Positions 32,198 through 40,750 of a stretch of DNA of 64,000 bases are shown here, piece after piece; positions within the stretch are counted from its first letter, which is position 1, and each line of letters begins with the position of its first letter. The notes below the pieces were generated by a model. It searched no databases and was not told the origin of the DNA. It saw only the letters and a list, made by a program, of their open reading frames with translations. Origin of the DNA: Pontibacter chinhatensis. Its GTDB lineage: Bacteria; Bacteroidota; Bacteroidia; Cytophagales; Hymenobacteraceae. Both the position numbers and the translations under genes were made by a program. Location of the stretch: assembly GCF_900113285.1 (NCBI RefSeq), contig NZ_FOOT01000001.1, positions 1,216,064-1,280,063 on the forward strand, written 5' to 3'.

Positions 32198-32713
32198 TTA
32201 TGCTGCAACCAGCCACTCCAGGGCATCCTCTTCTGAGAGAAAATACTGGGTAATAAAGGGCGGAGCTTTAACCTTCACCCGTTTGTCGAGCACCTCGTTT
32301 GTCATTTGCTGCAGCGCATCTGTGGAGGACACGATAGCCAGGTACTTCAGGTGGCTTTTGGAGATTACCTCGATGGAGATTTTGGCCAGCCATCCCTGGT
32401 CATCCATGGTGAGCACACCCATGCGCTGGTTATTGACCAGCAACTTTCCTACATCCAGGCGCAGCAGGTGCCTGCCGGTCTCCTCTATTCCATCCCGGTA
32501 CTCGTGGCTTTTGACCGACCTCCGCCAGCACACATGCAGCAGGTTGTTGGGCTTGTCAAAAATAATATCTACGTAATCCGTGTGGTACAACAACTCCCTG
32601 TCGGCGTCGCCTTTCCCTGACACAGACATACAGGCTTCTGGCATGTAGTTATGGCCAGCCCCTACATGGTCTTCGTCCGTGCGCCTCTTCAAATTATCAG
32701 CCCTGTTCGCCAT
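32198..32713 (-). CDS. Conserved hypothetical protein, STAS/SpoIIAA-like fold suspected
   Basis: About 171 residues. The ATG at 32713 is preferred to the one five codons upstream. After a hydrophilic N-terminus of some 45 residues, the pattern YVDIIFDKPNNLLHVCWRRSVKSHEYRDGIEETGRHLLRLDVGKLLVNNQRMGVLTMDDQGWL resembles short STAS/SpoIIAA-like domains seen in Cytophagales. In these a beta-strand, a basic turn and a long helix precede a NN/D-containing strand. No catalytic motif is visible. A TAnnTTTG element (minus strand, 32823-32830) lies 110 bp upstream. Confidence 0.6.
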   Translation of the reverse strand: MANRADNLKRRTDEDHVGAGHNYMPEACMSVSGKGDADRELLYHTDYVDIIFDKPNNLLHVCWRRSVKSHEYRDGIEETGRHLLRLDVGKLLVNNQRMGVLTMDDQGWLAKISIEVISKSHLKYLAIVSSTDALQQMTNEVLDKRVKVKAPPFITQYFLSEEDALEWLVAA

Positions 32714-32822
32714 ATAATAAACTATCATTACCAGCAGCCCTCATGGTATGGAGAACTACCGGAGCAAAGTATAAAAAGTACAAAATAATAAGAGGCAGCC
32801 CTTTGCCTGCACTACATGGCTG

Positions 32823-32830
32823 CAAAGGTA
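32823..32830 (-). promoter_or_regulatory. -7 promoter element for the STAS-like gene
   Basis: TACCTTTG on the minus strand matches TAnnTTTG and is the same octamer as in the two riboswitch promoters. The -33 element is not clear. Confidence 0.45.
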
Positions 32831-33073
32831 GAAACTCTTTTATGATTAAAAGGATTCAGCACACAAAACAGATTTTATACTTTCCGTTACCTTATACTTT
32901 TTGGTAGCCTCCGGAGAAGTCTTTGCCAACTAAGTACAAAACTTAAAGTGCACCATACCCGCTTAGTAGTTTCTACGCAAGCACCGCTTCCCGCCACACC
33001 TCTTTCGCGAAATACTACCTACCGGCAACCGGACAAAAAAGGCGGTTTGCTAAAATCCCGGTGAGGGCGAGAA

Positions 33074-33108
33074 CAAAAACACCCGACGCTTGCTGCTGCG
33101 CCGGGTGT
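33074..33108 (-). terminator. Terminator after the YgiD-type gene
   Basis: On the minus strand, ACACCCGGCGC pairs with GCGTCGGGTGT (one mismatch), followed by TTTTTGTT. Confidence 0.8.
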
Positions 33109-33146
33109 AAAGTATAAAATCTTGTCTTGAGCTAACAAAGGAACAC

Positions 33147-34028
33147 TTACCCAATCAGTACCGAGGTCATGGTAAGTGAGCCCGCTACGGCCTTGTCGTT
33201 AAAGAAGGTGATGTCATCCTTGCTGCCTTTCAAACCTAAAGTATAAAGCAATGGCCAGTAATGCTCCGGCGTCGGGATGGCCATCATTGCCTCGCGGCCA
33301 AGTTTTTCATACTTAATGAGTTTGTCGTGCTCCCCGTTTCGGATGAGCTCCTTAAACTTGTTGTTGATCTGGATGGCCCAGTCGTAGCCGTACTCATCGT
33401 CGTTGAGTTTGTCCCAAGCCACCATGCGCAGGTTGTGCACCATGTTGCCGCTGCCCATAATCAGTACGCCCTTCTTGCGCAGCTTCATGAGCTCCTTGGC
33501 CAGGTCGTAGTGGTACTGCGGGCCTTTGGTATAGTCTATACTTAGCTGCAGCACCGGGATATTGGCCTCGGGGTACATGTGGCGCACCACCGTCCAGGCG
33601 CCGTGGTCCAGGCCCCAGTCGTGGTCCATTTCTACCTGCGTGGAGGTGATGATGGAAGCTGTTTCCTTGGCCAGCTCAGGGCTGCCCGGCGCGTTATACT
33701 GCACCTGGAACAACTCCTGCGGGAAGCCGCCAAAGTCGTGGATGGTCTTCGGGAAATCCATGGCCGTGATGCGGGTGCCTTTGCTCAGCCAGTGCGCCGA
33801 CACCACCAACACGGCTTTCGGTGTCGGAATCTCTTTGGCTACCTTGGCCCATTTCTGGCTGAACTCGTTGTCCAGGATGCCGTTCATCGGGGAGCCGTGG
33901 CCCATAAACAGCACCGGCATCAGCTGGTCCTGTTCCCCCAGGTCTTCTGTAAATCTATTGAATGCTGATAAAGTGGTCATACCTACTGTTCCTGCTACAA
34001 GTGTTTTAATGAACTGCTTTCGCTTCAT
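33147..34028 (-). CDS. ygiD: 4,5-DOPA dioxygenase extradiol-family protein with leader sequence
   Basis: The 293-residue protein belongs to the class III extradiol ring-cleavage (LigB-like) family. GHGSPMN (His44), VSAHW (His about 79), DHDWGLDHGAW and GSGNMVHNL are the conserved metal and active-site segments. E. coli YgiD is about 260 residues and cytoplasmic. Here some 35 extra N-terminal residues (MKRKQFIKTLVAGTVGMTTLSAF) look like an export signal of Tat-like character, although the twin arginine is replaced by KRK. The true substrate is uncertain, since many such proteins are only presumed DOPA dioxygenases. Monocistronic. Confidence 0.82.
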   Translation of the reverse strand: MKRKQFIKTLVAGTVGMTTLSAFNRFTEDLGEQDQLMPVLFMGHGSPMNGILDNEFSQKWAKVAKEIPTPKAVLVVSAHWLSKGTRITAMDFPKTIHDFGGFPQELFQVQYNAPGSPELAKETASIITSTQVEMDHDWGLDHGAWTVVRHMYPEANIPVLQLSIDYTKGPQYHYDLAKELMKLRKKGVLIMGSGNMVHNLRMVAWDKLNDDEYGYDWAIQINNKFKELIRNGEHDKLIKYEKLGREAMMAIPTPEHYWPLLYTLGLKGSKDDITFFNDKAVAGSLTMTSVLIG

Positions 34029-34468
34029 GTTTCAGTTCTTAATAAATGTTAACCGTACAGCCTGCCAAAGTATAACTGTACCTTCATTTACAAAGGTACC
34101 ACCGTTGCCCCCTCCCGCGCCTTGATTTAGGTTAAGAAATGCGTCAGGTGGAGAGCTGTTTGCGGATGCGGTGAAGGGTTTTGGGGATGTGCTGAACTAT
34201 GCAGGTATACAAACGAGAAATGCCCCCGCATCTGCGGAGGCATTTAACACAATCAGGAAAACTAAAATGTCACTAATAGCCCCTAATAACTTAACCTATC
34301 ATATCACAAATATATAAAATGTGTACGAACACGCAAACACATTATTAAGAAAAATTTATTCTATACTTTTTATCTTCTTGCAAGCAGGCTTCGCTTTACT
34401 GTTTAAACTCTGATTCAGCGTTTTACAAGTATAGATGAAGTATACACCTAACCTGATACCCCTCTCTG
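34029..34468. other. Intergenic region, no gene seen
   Basis: Holds a -7 element for ygiD (34091-34098, minus strand) and a one-mismatch hairpin at 34218-34245 (AAATGCC / GGCATTT outer arms). An AT-rich stretch without features follows. The ends of both flanking units may lie here. Confidence 0.5.
34091..34098 (-). promoter_or_regulatory. -7 promoter element for the YgiD-type gene
   Basis: TACCTTTG on the minus strand, 63 bp before the start codon. The -33 partner is weak. Confidence 0.5.
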
Positions 34469-35560
34469 TTACCTGCCGGCCAGGTCATACTTGCGCAGTA
34501 TTTTCAGCAATTGCGGCTGCAGTTGCTGCAGCATCCGGTCAAAGCCCAGGTCGTTGGGGTGGCTGCCGTCTATGGTGCCTTCGTGGTCATCGCCAAGCTG
34601 CCGGGGATAGGAAAGCAAGTATAAATCCTTCACGCCGCTGCGTTGCAGCTTCGCCACCTCCTGCTTTATCTGTTCGTTCTGCGCCTGCACCCGCTTGCCT
34701 ACCTCCTGGTCAAAGGCCCCGTTCTCCCGCACGGTGCTGGGAATAACAAAAATGGGTGCTTTCGGATGATGCTGCCGGATGGTGTTCACCAGGTAAGCGG
34801 TTCGCTCGCGTATCTCGTCCGGAGAGGAGTTGGGCACGCAGTCCAATACAAAGGCATCCGCCGGGATGGTGGTAATCATATCAGCCACCGCTTTTTCCAT
34901 TTTGGCGCTGCCGCTCAGGCCCAGGTTCATAAAGTTCAGTCCTGTGGCGCGGCTCATCCGCGCCGGGTAGGCCATTCCCGGCCTGCTGGCCGAGGCGCCC
35001 TGTAAAATGCTGGAGCCATACATCAGGATGCGCTTCTGGAAAGGGTCAGGCAGTGGCTGCAGGGTGGCCCCGGCGGCAACGCCGATTTCCAGGCTGGTGG
35101 TTTCATCGTAGAGGGGCAGGTAGAGCAGGCATTCCTTCTCTCCTTCGGCCATGTTGCGCACCAGCGTATACTCGGTGCAGTCGCCGTTGGGCCTGCCCAC
35201 ACCGGCAAATTGCCAGCGCCCATCCTTTTTAATGTATAGGTCCAGCCCCTCGTAGGCGATGGCCGTCATGTTAGACAAGGTGGTGCGGGGACTGGTGCAC
35301 CACTTGGCAGAGATTGTCGTGCTGTTGGTCTTGAAGGCGATGGCCAGGCCGGCTGAGTTGGTCAGAAGTCTTTTTACTGCCTTAGGCATATCCGGGTGAT
35401 CCACCGTATCCACCCGATGGTATACTTGCTGGGTGGGTAGCACCTTGCCAACCAACGTTAAATCGGTGGCAGGTGTATAGACGGTAGATTGCGCAAAGGA
35501 TGGATTTGCAGCGGCAAGGAAAAGTATAAGCAGCGCCCAGGTAAGTTTAAATTCTTTCAT
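34469..35560 (-). CDS. Secreted SGNH/GDSL-family hydrolase
   Basis: The 363-residue exported esterase has a signal peptide (cleavage near PSFAQS), an N-terminal beta-sandwich (about 30-170, SGNH_N-like) and an SGNH hydrolase domain. The nucleophile is Ser184 in YGSSILQG; block II Gly is in NLGLSGSAK, block III Asn in LDCVPN, and the catalytic Asp331/His334 pair is in DGSHPND. Such two-domain enzymes commonly remove acetyl or other ester groups from glycans, which would suit the glycan locus it ends. It is the last gene of the leftward block; 143 bp separate it from the phosphodiester glycosidase gene. Confidence 0.85.
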   Translation of the reverse strand: MKEFKLTWALLILFLAAANPSFAQSTVYTPATDLTLVGKVLPTQQVYHRVDTVDHPDMPKAVKRLLTNSAGLAIAFKTNSTTISAKWCTSPRTTLSNMTAIAYEGLDLYIKKDGRWQFAGVGRPNGDCTEYTLVRNMAEGEKECLLYLPLYDETTSLEIGVAAGATLQPLPDPFQKRILMYGSSILQGASASRPGMAYPARMSRATGLNFMNLGLSGSAKMEKAVADMITTIPADAFVLDCVPNSSPDEIRERTAYLVNTIRQHHPKAPIFVIPSTVRENGAFDQEVGKRVQAQNEQIKQEVAKLQRSGVKDLYLLSYPRQLGDDHEGTIDGSHPNDLGFDRMLQQLQPQLLKILRKYDLAGR

Positions 35561-35703
35561 CTGTTGGGGTTTATGCGATGGTCAAAACGATGGCTGGCAG
35601 CCACCATGCGTTGCGTTTTAAGCTTAGGCTTTGGCTAGGAAACGAGACAGGCATGAAATATTCCCCATGCCTGCCCTACTCGTTTTATACTTGATATTTC
35701 ATT

Positions 35704-36588
35704 TTACTCCTCCACAAAGGCAATGACCGTGGCCACGCCACGCTCACCTTCATGGTCAAACTTCTTGTTGTCGCAGGGGTAGTTAACCACACCGCGGTTG
35801 CGGAGCCAAGCAGTAGAAGAGCCTCCGCCGTCCAGGTTCATGGCCTCCACACAACCCAGGGCATGCATCACGGTGGCCAGTTCCTCGGTGGTCATGCCGT
35901 GGGCCTCCGAAAACCTGCCGTCCACCACCACCGCAATCAGGCGGTTATCGGCCGTAAGCCCCACTGCCGTCCGGGGGTGGCGGTTGGTGTTAAAGACTTC
36001 CTGCACCTGCGTTACCGGCTTGTCTTCGTACACAAGCAATGGCCCCGAGGTAAGCAACGTATTGGCTTCGCTTAGCGAGCTCCAGCCTGCTGCGGGTTTC
36101 TTCTCAATCGAGATACTTCTGTCCGCCGCTATGGCAAAGCCTGCGTTCTCGCGGTAAGGAGTAAAGCCGCTCCGGGTGGTATTAATCACCTGGCCATCCT
36201 TCTTAAAAAAGACGGTGGAGCCTCCCTTGGAAGTATCAAAGTATGAACCGTTGATGGCTGCGGTGGCCCTCACGCGGGCGGCGCCCTCGCTTGTCTTCAG
36301 GAACCCCGACGTCACGTAAGGCATATCCACCTTCAGTTTTTCGTCTTTCAGGTCGATTTCCAGGATGGTGATGCTTTGGTTGGAATTGAAAAGGTTATCA
36401 AAGTGCTTATACTTCCAGACAATAGACTCCGATACTTTTTTGGTTTCCCAGGTTGCGTTGGCCAGTTGTTCGGCTACGGTCTGGGGCACCTGCACGACAG
36501 GTGGCGTGTTGTCCGGCGTTACTTCGTCTTTCGAGCAGCCGGCCAAGAGCATGGCTGGGAGCAACAATAGGGCTAAAAGTTTTTTCAT
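35704..36588 (-). CDS. Phosphodiester glycosidase-family lipoprotein (NAGPA domain)
   Basis: The 294-residue lipoprotein (signal MKKLLALLLLPAMLLAGC, lipobox Cys18) has a NAGPA domain (PF09992), related to the enzyme that removes GlcNAc from GlcNAc-1-phosphodiesters. Signatures are RATAAINGSYFDTSKGG near 110, HPRTAVGLTADNRLIAVVVDGR and the late AMNLDGGGSSTAWL. I took the second ATG (36588), which gives the tighter signal peptide. Placed among SusC/SusD-block genes it may act on phosphorylated glycans, although bacterial members have diverse substrates. Confidence 0.82.
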   Translation of the reverse strand: MKKLLALLLLPAMLLAGCSKDEVTPDNTPPVVQVPQTVAEQLANATWETKKVSESIVWKYKHFDNLFNSNQSITILEIDLKDEKLKVDMPYVTSGFLKTSEGAARVRATAAINGSYFDTSKGGSTVFFKKDGQVINTTRSGFTPYRENAGFAIAADRSISIEKKPAAGWSSLSEANTLLTSGPLLVYEDKPVTQVQEVFNTNRHPRTAVGLTADNRLIAVVVDGRFSEAHGMTTEELATVMHALGCVEAMNLDGGGSSTAWLRNRGVVNYPCDNKKFDHEGERGVATVIAFVEE

Positions 36589-36629
36589 ATGCAATTCTTA
36601 AGCGATGTTGAATTTCAGCGTGCAGCGGT

Positions 36630-37877
36630 TTACTTCTTTCCAAGTATACTTTCCGGCCACGCCACTTCTATGTTTTTCGGGTAGTCCGGCTCCACTTTCA
36701 TACCTCCCTCCAGCGATATCACGACGTATTCTTTCCCCCGGAACAAGTATACCTTGTTCTCCCGGCTGTTGTAATCGGCGGCATCCAGGTTACCGCTTCC
36801 CCAGGCAAAAGGCCAGTCGGACACCAGCGTGCTAATCTGCTGAGGTTCTCCCGCCCCTTTGTTTTTACCAGCCGGCACTTGCAGGTACTCCTCCCCTTTA
36901 AAGAGGAAAACTTCTTTGCTCTTCGGGTTATAGAAGGCCGCATCCAGGTAGCCCTTGTGCCAATGGGTGGGCAGGTTTTTCACTAGGTCTGCCAAGGGTT
37001 TTGGAAAGCCCGCATCCAGCGTTTTGGCCTCCGGGGAGAAGCGGGCATACTCCGTACCTTTGAAGATATAGACCTTGTTATCACTGCTGTTAAAGTAAAC
37101 GGCGTCTACCTCACCAACCCAGGCAGCGGGAATGGCAGGCAACGTATGGGCAATCTTTTCAACGCTTCCACTGCCAGCCTTTCCTGTGCTTTCCACATAC
37201 ACCAGGTCGTTTATCAGGCGATAAGTCGTGTGTTCGCGTTTCTTCTTGTTTTCCACCGTAAAGCCTGCGCCCACCATGGGCCAAAGCGCCTTGGCAACAT
37301 ACACCTCGCTTTTTACTTGCGGGTCGAAGATGTTCGTGTAGTTTACCTTGTCGGTGCTTTTGGGAAGGATACCGCCCTCGATGTGGTACACGGCCGTGAC
37401 ACTGTCGTTGGCCGTGAAGCGCGCTGCCACCGGAATGGCGTGCCAGTGGTTGGAGACCACGTAAAGCTTGTCGCCGGGCCTTATGACTTTGGTGCCGTCG
37501 GCCTTCCGGAGCAGGCGGCTATAAGTATAATTCTGCACCGTAGTTTTGGATTTCTCCTCTTCAAAGATAATCTCTGCCGGTACGCCCTTGGCTACCAACA
37601 GTTCCCTCATCTCAGAGGCTTCGCAGATTTTGGATTGATGCGCGGCGCACCCACCTGACACCACGATGTAATCGAACGAGGGGGACGAGGCGAAGAGCCG
37701 GTAGCCCACCTCCACCCTTTCCACCAGCGTGTTCCGGTCGGCAGAGCCTAAAATGAGCATGCCGTTCCGCTGGGCGGCCGGCTGTTGCTGCGCCACGGCC
37801 TGCAGGCTGGTTACCTGTATCGCCAAAAGTATAAATACCCACCTTATTGATAGCTTGCCGAGGATTCCGTTTCTCAT
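36630..37877 (-). CDS. DUF218 (YdcF/ElyC-like) domain fused to hemopexin-like repeats
   Basis: The 415-residue exported protein (signal peptide about 1-30) first carries a DUF218 domain. There GMLILGSADRNTLVERVEVGYRLFASSPSFDYIVVSGG, a central acidic EEEKSKTTVQNYTYSRLL and VVSNHWHAIPVAARF match the YdcF/SanA/ElyC pattern. From about 254 to 410 come three hemopexin-like repeats, each opening with VDAVYFN/LDAAFYN/LDAADYN and KVYIFKGTEY-like strands. DUF218 proteins are usually free-standing and tied to envelope biology; hemopexin repeats usually bind proteins, glycans or metal. I know of no assigned function for this combination. 41 bp upstream of the phosphodiester glycosidase gene, same strand. 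Confidence 0.82.
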   Translation of the reverse strand: MRNGILGKLSIRWVFILLAIQVTSLQAVAQQQPAAQRNGMLILGSADRNTLVERVEVGYRLFASSPSFDYIVVSGGCAAHQSKICEASEMRELLVAKGVPAEIIFEEEKSKTTVQNYTYSRLLRKADGTKVIRPGDKLYVVSNHWHAIPVAARFTANDSVTAVYHIEGGILPKSTDKVNYTNIFDPQVKSEVYVAKALWPMVGAGFTVENKKKREHTTYRLINDLVYVESTGKAGSGSVEKIAHTLPAIPAAWVGEVDAVYFNSSDNKVYIFKGTEYARFSPEAKTLDAGFPKPLADLVKNLPTHWHKGYLDAAFYNPKSKEVFLFKGEEYLQVPAGKNKGAGEPQQISTLVSDWPFAWGSGNLDAADYNSRENKVYLFRGKEYVVISLEGGMKVEPDYPKNIEVAWPESILGKK

Positions 37878-37974
37878 AATACGCTCTTATTTTTACACAA
37901 AAAGGTGTCGGGTTTTGGCAACCGCAGCACCTATACTTTCTACATGCCCTCCGTCAAGAAAACGTAGCGCAACA

Positions 37975-38019
37975 AGTATAAAAAGTATGGGGAGTATAAA
38001 GTATAACTCCCCATACTTT
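37975..38019 (-). terminator. Terminator of the SusC-SusD-TIM-barrel-beta-helix operon
   Basis: Perfect 14-bp arms, AAAGTATGGGGAGT (37982-37995) and its complement (38006-38019), followed on the minus strand by TTTTTATAC. The loop and flanks are made of AAGTATA motifs. It lies 8 bp past the beta-helix gene. Confidence 0.85.
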
Positions 38020-38027
38020 ATAAGTAA

Positions 38028-39713
38028 TTAGTTGCCGCCAGTTAGCGCGCCCATGGTGCGCAAGCCGGAGCGGCTCTTTTGCTGCTGGTCCTTTGTTATC
38101 ATGCTGCTTTCCACGGCAGGGGTAAGGCTACCACCCAACCTGGTTAGGTCATCAGTGCTCATACCATGCTCCAGGGCAGGGTTGTTTTCCCCCACCGGCA
38201 CATAGGCCTCAGTCAACATAGTGCCCGCGCTGAAGCTGGCTCCTTCGATGGCCTCGCCGGTCGCGTCGTAGGCTATACTTCCCAACACCGAGGACTGCAC
38301 CACCGGTGCTGGCGCATCGGCTTCGTAGGCATCCACATCCGGCCCGTCGTCTTTCTGCGTGTTGCCTGACACAATGGAGTTGTAGATATTCACCTTGTTA
38401 ACCCCTGCTCTTCTGTAAATACCACCGCCAGGTCCGGCGATGGCGTTACCGGTAATGGTGGTGTTCACAATTGTTGCCTCGTTGTCCTGGTATAGCATTA
38501 CGCCACCGCCCCCGTTGGCAGAGGTACTGGTGTTGCCGTAGATGAGGCAGTTTACCAGCAGGCCCTTGGAATTTTGGCGGATGTAGTAGGCGGCACCATA
38601 AGACCGGCCCTTGTTATCGGCAATAACAGAATTATACATGTTCACCGTGGCTTCAGGGTAACCGTGCACACCTGCGGCTGTTCCGCCAGAGTTGCCTATC
38701 ACCTCCGTGTCGTAGATGTTAGCAACAGACTCGCTGATCCACACGCCACCGGCATTGCCAGCCGAGTTGTTGTTGTTTATTTTGCTTCTGTGGATGGTGA
38801 CCACCGAGCCGCCGAAAGCATACAGGCCAGCTACGTTCTTCTCAGAGTTATTGTCCACAATCTCGGTGTCCAGGATGTCTACCACAGCGTTACCGATGGT
38901 GATGCCGCCGCCGTAGTCTCTTCGGAAGTTTGTTCCGTTAATTTTGGCCGAAGTGGTGGCTGCACCCGCTTTACCCTCCGTGATTTTCAGGCCCTCCAGC
39001 ACTACTTTCTGGCCTTCTGTTTTCGGTGCCGACACAGTTACCACGTGATAGGCCACGCCGCCGCCGGAAAGTATGGATTTATACTGCTGCGGATTTGCCT
39101 CGCTGCCCTCTGTGGCATCAGCCGGGTAGCCCCCTCTTAAGCGAATATACTTGCTGATTTCAAAGGTCACGTCGCCTGCGTCTCCTGCCTCACCACCGGT
39201 TACGGTCACAGTCGGCGTGTAAACGCCTTCTGCGATGTGGATGGTGTTGCCGCTCACCGCGATGGCCAGCGCATTCTCCAGGCTGGTGGCCTCGTCCCAG
39301 GAGTAGCCTTCTCCCGTGCCGCCTACCTTCACGTAGATGTCATCCCGGTTGCCGGCTTCCTGCGTTACCACAATTTCCTGCTGCGTAACGCCATTGGCTG
39401 TTACCGTAATTTTGCCGGTTCGCTCATCGTCATCGTTTTCCTGCACCGTGAAAGAGAGGTTCACTTTTCCTTTCTCGCCAGCGGTCTGTTCCAGGGTAAT
39501 CCAATCCACGTCGGTCGCTGCCTGCCAGGCTTGGTTGGTTAGAAAAACAACAGCGTGTTTGCTGCTGGTGTTGGCCACGGAGAATGCCTCGTTCTCCAGA
39601 AACAGCTTGGGTTCAAAATCCTCTTCATCCTTCTTGCAGCCCGCCACCGCGATAAGTAAAAAGGCAGCCAGGAAGAACCGCGTGATATAACTGAATTGTC
39701 GTATTCTGTTCAT
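38028..39713 (-). CDS. BACON-domain, right-handed beta-helix surface lipoprotein
   Basis: The 561-residue lipoprotein (lipobox FLLIAVAGC, Cys26) has a BACON domain at about 45-120. It shows SKHAVVFLTNQAWQAATDVDWITLEQTAGEKGKVNLSFTV and ends NGVTQQEIVVTQEAG. A long right-handed parallel beta-helix follows, of the type in chlamydial polymorphic proteins and pectate-lyase-like adhesins, with many Asn-rich turns (VVDILDTEIVDNNSE, YGNTSTSANGGGGVMLYQDNEATIVNTTITGN). BACON domains occur in glycan-utilisation proteins, often as carbohydrate-binding or spacer modules. A surface glycan-binding protein or polysaccharide lyase is likely; no catalytic residues can be named. 61 bp after the TIM-barrel gene. 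Confidence 0.8.
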   Translation of the reverse strand: MNRIRQFSYITRFFLAAFLLIAVAGCKKDEEDFEPKLFLENEAFSVANTSSKHAVVFLTNQAWQAATDVDWITLEQTAGEKGKVNLSFTVQENDDDERTGKITVTANGVTQQEIVVTQEAGNRDDIYVKVGGTGEGYSWDEATSLENALAIAVSGNTIHIAEGVYTPTVTVTGGEAGDAGDVTFEISKYIRLRGGYPADATEGSEANPQQYKSILSGGGVAYHVVTVSAPKTEGQKVVLEGLKITEGKAGAATTSAKINGTNFRRDYGGGITIGNAVVDILDTEIVDNNSEKNVAGLYAFGGSVVTIHRSKINNNNSAGNAGGVWISESVANIYDTEVIGNSGGTAAGVHGYPEATVNMYNSVIADNKGRSYGAAYYIRQNSKGLLVNCLIYGNTSTSANGGGGVMLYQDNEATIVNTTITGNAIAGPGGGIYRRAGVNKVNIYNSIVSGNTQKDDGPDVDAYEADAPAPVVQSSVLGSIAYDATGEAIEGASFSAGTMLTEAYVPVGENNPALEHGMSTDDLTRLGGSLTPAVESSMITKDQQQKSRSGLRTMGALTGGN

Positions 39714-39774
39714 GGTTGATGCTGGTTTTTAGCAATGGCGCCGGCGGGACAGGTCTGCCCCGCCGGCACCCTGC

Positions 39775-40737
39775 TTATTTGCTGTTGATATAATTGGTAT
39801 AAAGCGACTGGTAGCACGTGGCAAAGTCCTTCTCATCCTCAAAGGCACTCTCGTACATGAACGGTCCGGTATACTTCACCTCCTCCAAAGCCGCCAGAAT
39901 GGCGTTCCAATTGTTCTTGCCCTCGCCGGTGCACGGGAAGAAGTGGTTCTCCGCCGCCCCGGTACCATCCGCGATGTGCACCGTTTTCAGGCGGCTGCCC
40001 ATGGCCTTAATCAGGTTCTCCGGGTTCTTGATGTGGTTCATGTCGATGGCTGAGTAGATGGTCTTGGGCAGTCTCTGAAAGATTTCCACCGTCTCCTCTA
40101 CCGTGCGCATCAGGGGGCGCTCCCGGCCATTGCTGGCCGTTAATTCCGGGCCGAGCATGTTCTCCAGCACCATGGTGGCGTTTATACTTTGCACCGCTTT
40201 GTCGAGCTCCGTAGCCGACTTGATCAGCTGGCTTTTGCGCCTGTCGCGCTCATTTAGGCCCAGGTAGTAGCTCGGGTGGAAAAGTATAATCTGCGGCTCC
40301 AGAATCTTCAGGAATCCGATCAGCTTTTTGTGCTTGTCCACCACATCCTGCCTGTCCTCCTCGTTGATGATAGAGAGGTCGATGTTCTGGCCGTAGGGCA
40401 TGTGCACCGACCATACTTTGATGCCGGCCGCGTCCGCTGCTTTCTTCGCCTCCGTCAGTCGCTTGATGATCTCCTCATCCGAGAGCTTAAAGTTCCGGTT
40501 CCCGTCCAGGAACAGGCTCATACCCGAGGCCTCCACATAGCTCACCCCCACCGATTTGGCGTAGGTTAGTTTTTCGGCAGTAAAGTTGCCGATGGCTAAG
40601 CCATAGCCAATTTTCAGGGGCGCTACCGGGTCTTCTTTCGCTGGCTCCTCCGGCTTGGGCTCATCTTTTCCCGAGTCGCAGGCGCTGAAGCTGAGGAAAC
40701 AGGCAAGTAGTATTGTTAACATTTCGGTTCTTTTCAT
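39775..40737 (-). CDS. TIM-barrel sugar isomerase/epimerase-like lipoprotein
   Basis: The 320-residue protein has a lipoprotein signal (lipobox LSFSAC, Cys20) when started at the ATG at 40737, 13 bp after the susD stop; a longer start would overlap susD. The fold is the xylose-isomerase-like TIM barrel (PF01261), with metal-site candidates Glu in TMVLENM, Asp in YSAIDMNHI, His in KTVHIADG and Glu in PFMYESAFE. Exported members of this family in Bacteroidetes glycan loci include lyases acting on 3-keto-glycosides. With the GMC/DUF1080 genes of the neighbouring block, that role is more attractive than a phosphosugar isomerase, which would not be periplasmic. This is inference. Confidence 0.8.
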   Translation of the reverse strand: MKRTEMLTILLACFLSFSACDSGKDEPKPEEPAKEDPVAPLKIGYGLAIGNFTAEKLTYAKSVGVSYVEASGMSLFLDGNRNFKLSDEEIIKRLTEAKKAADAAGIKVWSVHMPYGQNIDLSIINEEDRQDVVDKHKKLIGFLKILEPQIILFHPSYYLGLNERDRRKSQLIKSATELDKAVQSINATMVLENMLGPELTASNGRERPLMRTVEETVEIFQRLPKTIYSAIDMNHIKNPENLIKAMGSRLKTVHIADGTGAAENHFFPCTGEGKNNWNAILAALEEVKYTGPFMYESAFEDEKDFATCYQSLYTNYINSK

Positions 40738-40750
40738 GGGTGTGAAAATT

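Larger units (their letters stand above)
32729..33146. other. Intergenic region, no gene seen
   Basis: Contains the -7-like TACCTTTG (minus strand, 32823-32830), several AAGTATA motifs, and the terminator of the gene to the right (33074-33108). Nothing else is recognisable. Confidence 0.5.
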
